Source: Kovacikia minuta CCNUW1 (GTDB lineage Bacteria > Cyanobacteriota > Cyanobacteriia > Leptolyngbyales > Leptolyngbyaceae). From it: DNA of 64,000 nucleotides. Of the stretch, positions 56,509 through 64,000 are shown piece by piece. The stretch covers positions 5,280,536 through 5,344,535 of the forward strand of contig NZ_CP083582.1 in assembly GCF_020091585.1 (NCBI RefSeq), written 5' to 3'. The translations under genes were made by a program, and so were the position numbers. The notes beneath the pieces were generated by a model. The model saw only the letters and a program-made list of their open reading frames with translations. It did not search any database and was not told where the DNA came from. Position 1 is the first letter of the stretch. Each line of letters starts with the position of its first letter.

Positions 56509-57091
56509 CTAGGGGTTAATAGTTACCCCTAGCCCAACCGCTGCCTGAATCCGGTCAACCTGTTGCTGGTAGTCCTGGTCTGTCAGAACGGGAATACTAT
56601 TGTCTAAAGCGATCGCCTGCATTCAGGCTGATCCAGGATTTGCACCCCCCGTAACCAGGGTCGTAAGCCAACATGTGTGGGGAGGCCAGGCGATAGACTC
56701 GCAGCAGCAATAATGTCAGTGGCTGCCTTGGTTTCCATTTCAGCCGTTCAATCATAAATTCCCGATTCCAAATATGAAAGGGTAGGAGAGAATCTACACA
56801 CGCGGGTTCGCTAACCTGCATCGTATGCGTAATGACCGCCCACGCCCCAATCCGAACGGATTCAGGATGCCAACCAGGTTCGACAGGCGCAACCTGCCTG
56901 GCGTATTTTTCTTTTAACAAATGGGGCTTTTGGTGTTCAAAGGTGGGATAAAGCAGCGCCTGATCATGGGCTAAAGCAAAATTTCCGCTGACCTCGCGAA
57001 TGCCCCCCTTGCGCAACAGCAAAATCATTTCACCCTGTTCCAGGGCATCCACTGCAACCTTCCACTCTTTTAACGCGTGGAGCTCCGGCAT
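56509..57091 (-). pseudogene. DUF1802 protein with C-terminal frameshift
   Basis: The frame from ATG 57091 gives LHALKEWKVAVDALEQGEM, ILLLRKGGIRE and MLAYDPGYGGCKSWISLN, the DUF1802 pattern, then ends GDRFRQ at 56597. In the next frame, after the CGATCGCCTGCATTC stretch (~56620), the usual family tail follows: ALDNSIPVLTDQDYQQQVD and RIQAAVGL, to TAG at 56509. One base has changed at or near an HIP1 site. The longer, fused product is ~190 aa. Function of the family is unknown. Confidence 0.75.
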
Positions 57092-57167
57092 GGCAACACC
57101 CTACCTCCAGGCACGAAAGCTTTTTTCCAGCTCCCAGATCCCAATTCTTGAACCCTTTTTTTCCCAA

Positions 57168-57563
57168 CTAACGGGTAAGAACACGGGCAAAGAATTCACT
57201 GACCACCATGACAAACGGAAACAAAATCCCCGCCAGCCCAATCCAACCTCCAAATTGCCCTAGGATGGAGTACAGAAGTTTGCTGCTGCTGGGAGCGCGT
57301 TCGTTTGTAATTGCCACAAAACGGGAACTAGCCCCCAACAAAAACGCTCCCCCCACGCCCAAGGGGATACTCAGGTAAAACCAGGCTTTTAGTCGCTCTC
57401 CAGGGTTGATTGCCCCTAACCCCGGCAAGATTAGAAAGCTGAACAACATCAGCACAATCCAGAGTGTTAACCCTGTCAGGAAATCTTTCCGTCCCAGTTC
57501 CGCAAAAGCAAAATAGTTGAGGCGCTGAACCGAACGACCTGAAGAACGTTTTCTGGGTGCCAT
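57168..57563 (-). CDS. small membrane protein (131 aa), unknown
   Basis: Start ATG 57563 (MAPRKRSSGRSVQRL); a longer open frame upstream is less likely. A basic, Arg-rich N-terminus is followed by three hydrophobic segments: LTLWIVLMLFSFLILPGLG, AWFYLSIPLGVGGAFLLG and IGLAGILFPFVMVVSEFF. Charge distribution suggests an N-terminus in the cytoplasm. Family not recognised. Minus strand, near the DUF1802 gene (77 bp). Confidence 0.65.
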   Translation of the reverse strand: MAPRKRSSGRSVQRLNYFAFAELGRKDFLTGLTLWIVLMLFSFLILPGLGAINPGERLKAWFYLSIPLGVGGAFLLGASSRFVAITNERAPSSSKLLYSILGQFGGWIGLAGILFPFVMVVSEFFARVLTR

Positions 57564-57717
57564 AAGATTGGATCTCTGTCTGCTCAAGACGGAACCCCCA
57601 CGGTAGTAACTTTTTCCCTTGTACTAATAGTACTCCGCTGATTCCAATCTGCCATTTATGTTGCGATCGTTTACAGCGGGTAGCATACCAATTTGAATTG
57701 AAAAGGCGACAGATCGG

Positions 57718-57745
57718 GTAGGGGCGTTTGGCCAAACGCCCTTAC
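57718..57745. repeat. GTAGGGGCGTTTGG palindrome
   Basis: Arms GTAGGGGCGTTTGG and CCAAACGCCCTTAC, perfect apart from one G-T pair. Same class as 16649-16673. It lies between two minus-strand genes. Confidence 0.75.
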
Positions 57746-57830
57746 AGGATGTTGATGTGCCACAAAGACGATTTAATCTGGTATCTGATACCAGGGAGCA
57801 AGGAAATCAATCTCTGGCTCCTTGGTTCAT

Positions 57831-58859
57831 TTATTGACTGACGGCTCTGTCCTCAATCGAGGGTCTCCGTCTTGCCCAGGAGGCGGTAAGCTGCTGCCAG
57901 GCTGCACTCAAGTCTTGAGCCAGCGTTTTCCAGTTGCCGCGCAACCAACGAAGCGTATCAAAATAGCACCAGGCTTTATCTTGCAGGCTAACATCGGCCT
58001 GGGCGATCGTTTTACAGTACTCACTAAAAATTTTCCAGGTTGGAACTGAAATTTTCCCAGCGTTGTTGGGGTCCCACCAAACGGCATAGGCTTGGTAGTT
58101 ATGTCTTCCCTTTTCTTTCCGAAAGAGATTACACGATTGCTGTGCGTGTGCCCTTGAGAAGAACAGAAAGTCTGGTACCTCGTAAAATTTCCCTTGAAGC
58201 GCAAGTCTCGTCAGCAATACCCCATCCGCATGGCCGTAATTTTCCCAGAGGGGCGTTTGTCTCAACGCATCGGCACGAATAAGACCAAAAACAGGATGGA
58301 GTTTGCCCATATCACAGGCAATGCTGCGGAAGCGCAGGTAGGGTTTGGGAGAGTTTACATGAAGGTTCCCATCGCCCAGGAAAGGCTGAAGCAATTGTCT
58401 CAGTTTGCCGCTTTTTTGAGATTGCCTGAGTCGAAGTTTGCCATCCGGGTACTGCTCCTGAATCTCTCCATACTCATTGATAATTTTTGTTTGGGGGTAA
58501 CACAACACCACATCAGGGTTTTGCTCCAGGACTTCAACGCACTTTTGCAGGAATTCTGGAGCGCAAACATCATCATGGGCAGCTAGTTTAAAGTATTTAC
58601 CTTTCGATAATTCAAATGTGAGGCTTTGATTTCGAGAAGCACCCAGATTGCGTTCGTTACGGTAATAACGGATGCGCTGATCTCTGGCAGCATATTCTTC
58701 GCAGATTTCCTGGGTTTTGTCGGTTGAAGCATTATCTGTAATGATCAGTTCAAAATCTTGAAACGTTTGAGCCAAAATTGAATCCAACGCTTCTCTGAGA
58801 TAATTCTCGCCATTGTAAACACCTAATCCAATGCTTACACAGGGGGATGCACTACTCAT
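57831..58859 (-). CDS. family 2 glycosyltransferase, paralogue 1
   Basis: 342 aa. GT-A fold: VSIGLGVYNGENYLREALDS, FELIITDNASTDKTQE and the metal-binding HDD in LAAHDDVCAPEF (DXD-type). The C-terminal part has a WWDPNNAGK motif and a long helical tail. It is a near-twin of the enzyme at 59475 (roughly 80% identical by eye, indel-free), so a tandem duplication. Probable exopolysaccharide or O-antigen side-chain transferase. Confidence 0.9.
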   Translation of the reverse strand: MSSASPCVSIGLGVYNGENYLREALDSILAQTFQDFELIITDNASTDKTQEICEEYAARDQRIRYYRNERNLGASRNQSLTFELSKGKYFKLAAHDDVCAPEFLQKCVEVLEQNPDVVLCYPQTKIINEYGEIQEQYPDGKLRLRQSQKSGKLRQLLQPFLGDGNLHVNSPKPYLRFRSIACDMGKLHPVFGLIRADALRQTPLWENYGHADGVLLTRLALQGKFYEVPDFLFFSRAHAQQSCNLFRKEKGRHNYQAYAVWWDPNNAGKISVPTWKIFSEYCKTIAQADVSLQDKAWCYFDTLRWLRGNWKTLAQDLSAAWQQLTASWARRRPSIEDRAVSQ

Positions 58860-59474
58860 TTCTGACTCCTTAAAAGATTAAGTAACAGTTAGTTTTTAGG
58901 GCAAGTAGTTCGACAAGATTACAGCGAAGAGTTTGCGAAGGAAACTTTCCATTTTAAATAAGTCCACCATTCCCGGCATCCGGTTTAATCATGTCCACCT
59001 ACTCAACCAGGATTCTGCTGAGTTGGTAAAAAGCCTAGATAAAACCTGGCGTTTTTGAATCTCTTGGAGTGTATTCCCCGTCCCTTTGGGGCAAAATACC
59101 GACTAGGGACCACCTCCTAAGTTCACGCTATTGATTCTAAGCTAGTGCTACCAGACTTAACAAATGGAAAAATCAAAGGTAATTCGTTCTTACCTTTGAC
59201 TTACTTCTATTTATCGTTTTTATTTGTACTGCATTCTTAGTGACAATACTTAGAGATTGTCTGAGTTTTACGAAGTCTTCATAGAACGACTGGGTGCCAT
59301 CAGTATCGAGGGTAAAGTTATACCTGGGCGATCGCAGTGTCTAGAATCAACCTCGAGCGGGCTTTTGAAACGGATTCTCCAGGAGTTTAGGGCAAGTGTA
59401 GACTTTCCGACTCCCGCGAACTTCCTTGTAATGTGCTGATTGATAACGCAGGTCAAGGCTTGATCTCATGCATA
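58860..59474. other. intergenic region between the duplicated GT2 genes
   Basis: 615 bp. Several stretches resemble the region 60498-60778 upstream of the twin gene: GAGATTGT...GTTTTAC(G/A)A(A)G, TTCATAGAAC, AACCT(G/C)GCGTTTTTG and CAAATGGAAAAAT. So upstream DNA was duplicated with the gene, and this copy gained about 300 bp. An ORF of 60 codons at 59257 has no ribosome site and is not called. Confidence 0.6.
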
Positions 59475-60497
59475 TCAATTGGGTTGCACTCTGTCTTTAA
59501 CTAACGGTCTTGCCAGAAAGACAGTGAGTTGTTGCAGGACTGCATTCAAGTCTCGAGCCAATTTCCCCCAATTCCCTCTTAGCCAGCGCAAAGAATCAAA
59601 GTAGCACCAGGCTTTTTCTTGCAGGCTGACTTCAGACTGTGCGATCGCTTTGCCGTATTCACTAAAGATTTTCCAGGTTGGAATCGTTATCTTTCCGGCG
59701 TTTTTAGGATCCCACCAAACTGCATAAGCTCGATAGTTATGTTTGCCTTTCTTCTCGCGAAATAAGTGAGAAGATTGTTGAGCATGGTCTCTAGAGAAAA
59801 ATAGGAACTCAGGCACCTCATAAAACTTTCCTTTGAGGGAGAGCCTTGCAAGAAAAACTCCATCTGCATGACCATAATTTCCCCAAAGCGGCATTTGCTT
59901 CAAGACGCTGGCGCGCATCACTCCATAGATTGGGTGGAGTTTACCCATATCGCTGACGATGCTACGGAACCGCAAGTGGGGACTTGAAGAGTCAACGTGG
60001 AGGTCACCATCGCCTAAAAATGGCTGAAACAACTGTCTCAGTAAGGTGCTCTTCTGAACAGTCCTGATTCGCAATCTGCCATCAGGATATTGTTCTTGAA
60101 TCTCGCCCTGCTCATTGATGATTTTCGTCTGAGGATAAGACAGCACCACATCAGGATTTTGATCCAGGATTTCAACGCATTTTTGGAAACACTCTGGAGC
60201 ACAGATATCATCGTGAGCAGCTAGCCTAAAGTATTCACCCCTTGATAATTCAAAGGTCAGGCATTGATTTCGAGATGCCCCAAGATTGTATTCATTGCGG
60301 TAATAACGGATTCGTTGATCTCTAGCAGCGTACTCTTCGCAAATTTCTTGAGTTTTATCGGTTGAAGTGTTGTCAGCAATAATTAGCTCAAAATCCTCAA
60401 AGGTTTGGGTCAAAATTGAATCTATTGCTTCTCTGATGTAGTTTTCACCGTTATAAACAGGCAGTCCAACGCTCAGTCGTGGTGACGCAGTGCTCAT
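59475..60497 (-). CDS. family 2 glycosyltransferase, paralogue 2
   Basis: 340 aa. Same architecture and motifs as paralogue 1: LSVGLPVYNGENYIREAID, NTSTDKTQEICEEYAARD, AAHDDICAPECFQ, with the C-terminal WWDPKNAGKITIPTWK. Differences are scattered conservative changes; specificity could have diverged. In the same direction as the flippase gene, 280 bp upstream. Confidence 0.9.
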   Translation of the reverse strand: MSTASPRLSVGLPVYNGENYIREAIDSILTQTFEDFELIIADNTSTDKTQEICEEYAARDQRIRYYRNEYNLGASRNQCLTFELSRGEYFRLAAHDDICAPECFQKCVEILDQNPDVVLSYPQTKIINEQGEIQEQYPDGRLRIRTVQKSTLLRQLFQPFLGDGDLHVDSSSPHLRFRSIVSDMGKLHPIYGVMRASVLKQMPLWGNYGHADGVFLARLSLKGKFYEVPEFLFFSRDHAQQSSHLFREKKGKHNYRAYAVWWDPKNAGKITIPTWKIFSEYGKAIAQSEVSLQEKAWCYFDSLRWLRGNWGKLARDLNAVLQQLTVFLARPLVKDRVQPN

Positions 60498-60778
60498 TTT
60501 TTGCTCCTTCTGTCAGATTAAGCAACAACTGATTTCCAGATTCTTTTAAGTGCTATGAGTGAATTGAAAACTGAGGTAAAACCTCGCGTTTTTGGATCTA
60601 TTAGCTCGTGTTACCAGACTCAGCAAATGGAAAAGCTAAAAATGCTCTACTTCTATCTTCATCTGCCAATAATTACTGAAGTACTAGTGATAACCCTGGG
60701 AGATCTTACGCGTTTTACAAGATCTTCATAGAACAACCGTTGCCACAAGCAAATGAGCATGATTCGTTGGACGTACCG
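60498..60778. other. intergenic region upstream of paralogue 2
   Basis: 281 bp, AT-rich. It shares blocks with 58860-59474 and contains no gene. A promoter for the GT2 gene is expected here; no consensus can be assigned with confidence. Confidence 0.45.
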
Positions 60779-62032
60779 TTAATGCTTGGAGAGAACATTG
60801 CGAATCACCCACGTTGTAAAGATGGGTGCTGCGATCGCTTGGGTAAGACACACTGTCATCGCGACCCAAGTTATGTTTCCTGCTTGAACAACCACAAGCA
60901 GCGCTAGCGAAAAGATAATGGTAAAAACAAAATTCCAGTAAAAATCAATGCCTGTTTTATCTATCGATTGCAGCAACTGGGAATTTGAGCGTGACAGGGC
61001 GATCGGCAGGGCTGAGAAACAAATCCAAATCAACGTGGGGATTGCAGGCACCCACTTTTGACCAAAAATAATCGGCACGTAAAACGGCGCTAGACTGGTT
61101 TGCAGCACAACCAGCGGCAACACGATCGTGGCAATGGTTTTAAAGCTGCCCAAGTAGCGCTGCTTGAGCTGACTCAGATCGGTTCGAACCTGGCAAAAGT
61201 GAGGATACCAGGCCAAAGTTAGCGAGTTAAGGACGCTCTGACTAATTCCAATTCCCGCATTAAATGCAAAAAAGTAAAGTCCCAGGGCTTCCAAACCGAG
61301 AAAGCGTCCAACCAACAAGTAGTCAATGTTAAATCTCAATCGATCTAACAGGTCAACCCCTAAACGTTTGCCCCCAAATTTAATAATCACCTGCCAGTCT
61401 TCCAGGGAAAAGGGTTTAGAAGGTCTCCAGGTTTGATAGTGACGAAGAATAAAAATCCAAACCGGATAACTCAAGACTGAAGACCAGACAACAGCCCACA
61501 CCCCCATGCCCAGTAAAGCGAAGACAACAATAATGACGTTACTTAAAATTGCCTGAGCTGCATAGCCCCACGCTTTTATGTGTAAACGATTTTCGCGCTC
61601 GACCAGTGCCGACTGAATCATGAAAAACGGAAAGATGAGGTAGCTCAGCCCTGAAACGCACAGAGGCAAAACAAGCTGATTGGTTCCGTAGAATTGAGCG
61701 ATCGGGTAGGCAGCCACACATTGCAGCAGAAAAATCGCAACGCAAACTATCCAATTTAACCAGTAGGCCGTATTGCAAATGGTTTCTAGCTGTTCTTCAT
61801 CTGCTTGAATAATTTTGGCACCAATGCCTGCCCGCAAACTGAAGGTCATGGTAAACTCAAAGGTCGTATAAATGGCGGAAACCATTCCATAGTCCTGAGT
61901 TGTAAATATACGGGCAAGGGTCACCGTTGTGACTAGGCGAAAGACTCGCTGGACTAGCTCTGCCCCACCCAGCCAGCCCACATTTTTGGCAAATTGGTTG
62001 GATGAGAGCTGTTTTAGTTTTTTGATTAGCAT
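60779..62032 (-). CDS. oligosaccharide flippase (Wzx/polysaccharide synthase family)
   Basis: 417 aa with about 12 predicted membrane helices. N-terminal LKQLSSNQFAKNVGWLGGA, RLVTTVTLARIFTTQDYGM and VSAIYTTFEFTMTFSLRAG are typical of the polysaccharide-biosynthesis export family. A hydrophilic loop at ~200-215 follows WRPSKPFSLEDWQ and FGGKRLGVDLLDR. It flips lipid-linked sugars across the inner membrane in known members and fits the surrounding glycosyltransferases. Confidence 0.9.
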   Translation of the reverse strand: MLIKKLKQLSSNQFAKNVGWLGGAELVQRVFRLVTTVTLARIFTTQDYGMVSAIYTTFEFTMTFSLRAGIGAKIIQADEEQLETICNTAYWLNWIVCVAIFLLQCVAAYPIAQFYGTNQLVLPLCVSGLSYLIFPFFMIQSALVERENRLHIKAWGYAAQAILSNVIIVVFALLGMGVWAVVWSSVLSYPVWIFILRHYQTWRPSKPFSLEDWQVIIKFGGKRLGVDLLDRLRFNIDYLLVGRFLGLEALGLYFFAFNAGIGISQSVLNSLTLAWYPHFCQVRTDLSQLKQRYLGSFKTIATIVLPLVVLQTSLAPFYVPIIFGQKWVPAIPTLIWICFSALPIALSRSNSQLLQSIDKTGIDFYWNFVFTIIFSLALLVVVQAGNITWVAMTVCLTQAIAAPIFTTWVIRNVLSKH

Positions 62033-62349
62033 CAGGTCACTAGACGAAACAAAATAACCGGAATTGTTCCATTAATTGGACTTCAGGTGAAAGTGCTGAC
62101 TCAACATCCAGAGTCTGAAATCCATCATCTAAACTCTAGTGAATTCACTTCAAGCTGAAGGATCTAAAACTTATCCTTCATTCAAGCTTCAGAATCGAGC
62201 CAGCAGGGTTAATTAATACTTGAACCATCTAGACTGATTCAGGACTCATGACCCTGGGTCCTCTCGATTGGATCGGCTGATGCTGCCTGGACTTGTCTAT
62301 CAGCCTGACTGATTCGCGGAGTCGCAAAGCGGTGAATGGTTTTTCGGAA
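62033..62349. other. intergenic region upstream of the flippase
   Basis: 317 bp with no gene. Several short inverted repeats (for example TTCACTTCAAGCTGAAG near 62143 and TTCAAGCTTCAGAA near 62181) but no clear terminator or repeat family. Confidence 0.45.
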
Positions 62350-63324
62350 TTATTTTGCTAAGGACGGATTTGTGATCGTTAAAGCCAATCGGCGCAGAAT
62401 CCCCAGAGAACTCAACAAAGTGCTGTAACCGTTGGGACCAAACCATTGCATCAGGGAAATCGCCAAAGTCAGCCGCAAATAATCGCGGGTAGACCGTAGT
62501 TCGGGATAGTAGCCGATCGCCCGTTCCCGAAATTGCCGTGCTGCCTTATAGTCCTTATCCCTACTTTGCAGTGCTTTCCACGCCAGGTTGAAATTTGCGT
62601 AACCATAGCTCCGACTTCTCAGGTGAGACAATTCAGGGGGAACTGCCTGAAAGTTTTTCTCAATAATTCGGCTAAGAGACTGCTCAACCAGTTGGCAATT
62701 TTTGGATTTGCTTGTCGGAATCATGCGGTAAAGCGCCAGGGGTTGCCGAATAACAGCAAAGGGATAATAGCGCGCAATACGAATCCACATGTCCCAATCT
62801 TCAGCCGATCGCAAGCTTTGATCGAACAGTCCTGCTTGCTCGAAACAGTCTCGCCGAACCATCACAGAACAGCAGGCGATCGTATTCCGCTCCAGCAGTT
62901 GTTCCCATACCGCGCCCTCCGAAAAAGAAGTTAATATCCCGCCTGTCGGCTTACTCTTCTCATTGATCATCGTGACCCAGGTGTGAACCAACCCAACTTC
63001 TGGGTTTTCAGCAAAACATTGAAGTTGTTTCTCAAGCTTGTTTGGCTGCCACAAATCATCCGCATCCAAGAACGCCAGGTATTTTCCTTGGGCATGGGTA
63101 ATGCCCGTATTTCGGGCTGCGGAAGCACCCTGATTAGGTTGAGCAATCAATTTAACGCGAGAATCCGCAATTTTCGATGCCCATTCTTGAACATGATCTG
63201 AACTCCCATCATCAATAATGAGAACCTCAAAATCAGCATGGGTCTGTCCCAACACACTGTTTAATGTTTCGGGCAGATAGGTCATCGAGTTATAAGCAGG
63301 GATGATGACAGAGATTAGCGCCAT
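62350..63324 (-). CDS. family 2 glycosyltransferase
   Basis: 324 aa. GT-A fold: LISVIIPAYNSMTYLPETLNS, FEVLIIDDGSSDHVQEW and GKYLAFLDADDLWQPNKLEK, where DAD is the metal-binding DXD. Catalytic-type region EDWDMWIRIARYYPFAV near 190. The C-terminal part ends in LGILRRLALTITN. It is a distinct GT2 from the duplicated pair and starts the visible exopolysaccharide block. Confidence 0.93.
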   Translation of the reverse strand: MALISVIIPAYNSMTYLPETLNSVLGQTHADFEVLIIDDGSSDHVQEWASKIADSRVKLIAQPNQGASAARNTGITHAQGKYLAFLDADDLWQPNKLEKQLQCFAENPEVGLVHTWVTMINEKSKPTGGILTSFSEGAVWEQLLERNTIACCSVMVRRDCFEQAGLFDQSLRSAEDWDMWIRIARYYPFAVIRQPLALYRMIPTSKSKNCQLVEQSLSRIIEKNFQAVPPELSHLRSRSYGYANFNLAWKALQSRDKDYKAARQFRERAIGYYPELRSTRDYLRLTLAISLMQWFGPNGYSTLLSSLGILRRLALTITNPSLAK

Positions 63325-64000
63325 TTGAGTTAAGGGGAATGATTGTTAAGAGTCTAATGGTTTTCCCGGCTGTCGGAAGCACGACATTCAGTAATTTTAC
63401 AGAGATCGGAAATAGTGTTAACTTTCTGTGAAGACACTATGAACGTCCCATATTGTTAAACAAATAACAGCTAGTTCTTTCAAGTTTTGTAGTGACGCCG
63501 TTACAAATTATTTATCGCCCTTTGACTTTCTAGATTATGCGAAGCTTACCCTTTAAATTCCACATCAATGGGTAAGTCATCGCAGCTCCTTTCGTTACTA
63601 ATCCAAAAGTAGTACTTCTTTAGTTAGACAACAAAATATCACAGCAGAGGTACAATCTCTCCTTGGAAAATTTTTTTCGATCGAAGGGTAAAATCCCTCC
63701 AGGATGCTGCTTCTGGTCTCCTGCTTAATTTCTAATTCCCCTCTTTTCTACTGGTTTCCTGCTCTATTATTTGTTAGAGAGGGTACTTTAAAGTACCCTT
63801 CGGTACCGTACAATCACGATCTGGTTTGTAACCAATTTAACCATCTGATATTCAAAATCATCTCTTTAAGAATAGTAAAAGTATGAATGTGAAAGCAGAT
63901 GTACTTACGTATCAGCTTAAAGCAGGTTTTTCCTTTTCTGTATTTATTCCTTTTTGTTCTAAATTTAGTTGGGATCTCGAATTAAATATGTCGGCAATTC
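63325..64000. other. AT-rich region at the right edge
   Basis: 676 bp. It contains a perfect 20-bp palindrome AGGGTACTTTAAAGTACCCT (63780-63799). A short open frame at 63704 (60 codons) has no ribosome site, and a 39-codon frame from ATG 63883 runs off the edge with weak support (MNVKADVLTYQLKAG). Nothing else is recognised. Confidence 0.5.
63780..63799. repeat. perfect 20-bp palindrome
   Basis: AGGGTACTTTAAAGTACCCT. No adjacent T tract; it could be an operator or a small dispersed repeat. Confidence 0.6.

Noticed and set aside
59257-59439. 60-codon plus-strand ORF between GT2 genes
   Set aside because: No ribosome site, not conserved in the duplicated flank at 60498-60778.
63704-63886. 60-codon ORF near the right edge
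   Set aside because: No ribosome site, AT-rich random-looking sequence; contains the palindrome.
63883-64000. 39-codon frame running off the right edge
   Set aside because: No clear ribosome site and too short to judge; may be real but is not called.

Overview
The window is chromosomal DNA of a filamentous cyanobacterium, probably of the Leptolyngbya/Oscillatoriales type. The evidence is: very frequent HIP1 octamers (GCGATCGC), a plant-type zeta-carotene desaturase, a GltB/GltD glutamate synthase, cyanobacterial small families (DUF2358, DUF3124, DUF1802), a ferredoxin with a C-terminal extension, and many gene-flanking tracts of degenerate short tandem repeats. The genus is inference.

Layout. 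1-11308 (minus strand) is most of an extracellular contractile injection system (eCIS) operon. In transcription order it holds a small unknown protein, sheath, inner tube, a T4-baseplate-like zinc protein, a proline-rich protein, a DUF4255 (Pvc16-like) cap/terminator protein, an AAA+ ATPase, a Uma2-type nuclease, a small protein, and a DUF4157 protein that runs off the left edge. 12004-25967 (plus) holds gltB and gltD, separated by an accessory segment of about 8 kb. That segment has a possible HEPN-like protein, an intact IS30 element with a 3-bp target duplication, an M15-like peptidase, an MscS channel, a Uma2 protein and at least six broken genes. Duplicated remnants of gltD and of the peptidase gene show it was built by duplication and deletion. 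26-32 kb is housekeeping: aminotransferase, CsbD, inositol monophosphatase, thermonuclease-like lipoprotein, ferredoxin, tRNA-Ser(GGA) and an HtrA-like protease. 32-35 kb has a peptidoglycan-binding/SH3b protein and an IS110 element with a structured non-coding left flank. 35-42 kb holds crtQ, an SRPBCC protein, a lipase, a family-4 glycosyltransferase and two frameshifted genes. 42-46 kb is a DUF3124 lipoprotein and a TpsA-type haemagglutinin with 66-residue repeats. 46-57 kb has ahcY, a beta-propeller protein, panB, an M23 peptidase, a glutamine-synthetase-like enzyme and an MFS transporter. 57-63 kb (minus) is an exopolysaccharide block: two tandemly duplicated GT2 enzymes, a flippase and a third GT2.

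Three kinds of small repeat shape the window. Family A MITE-like elements (four copies, about 90-103 bp) share ends but carry exchangeable hairpin cores. Family B MITEs (two copies of 106 bp, 104/106 identical by eye) are flanked by CTAG; one interrupts a prsW-like gene so precisely that excision restores the frame, the other sits on the stop codon of the M23 peptidase. Low-complexity tandem repeats normally found between genes have entered coding sequence in frame in gltB, the eCIS AAA+ ATPase, an eCIS proline-rich protein and the TpsA protein. Several genes carry single-base frameshifts, which could be real decay or sequencing error.
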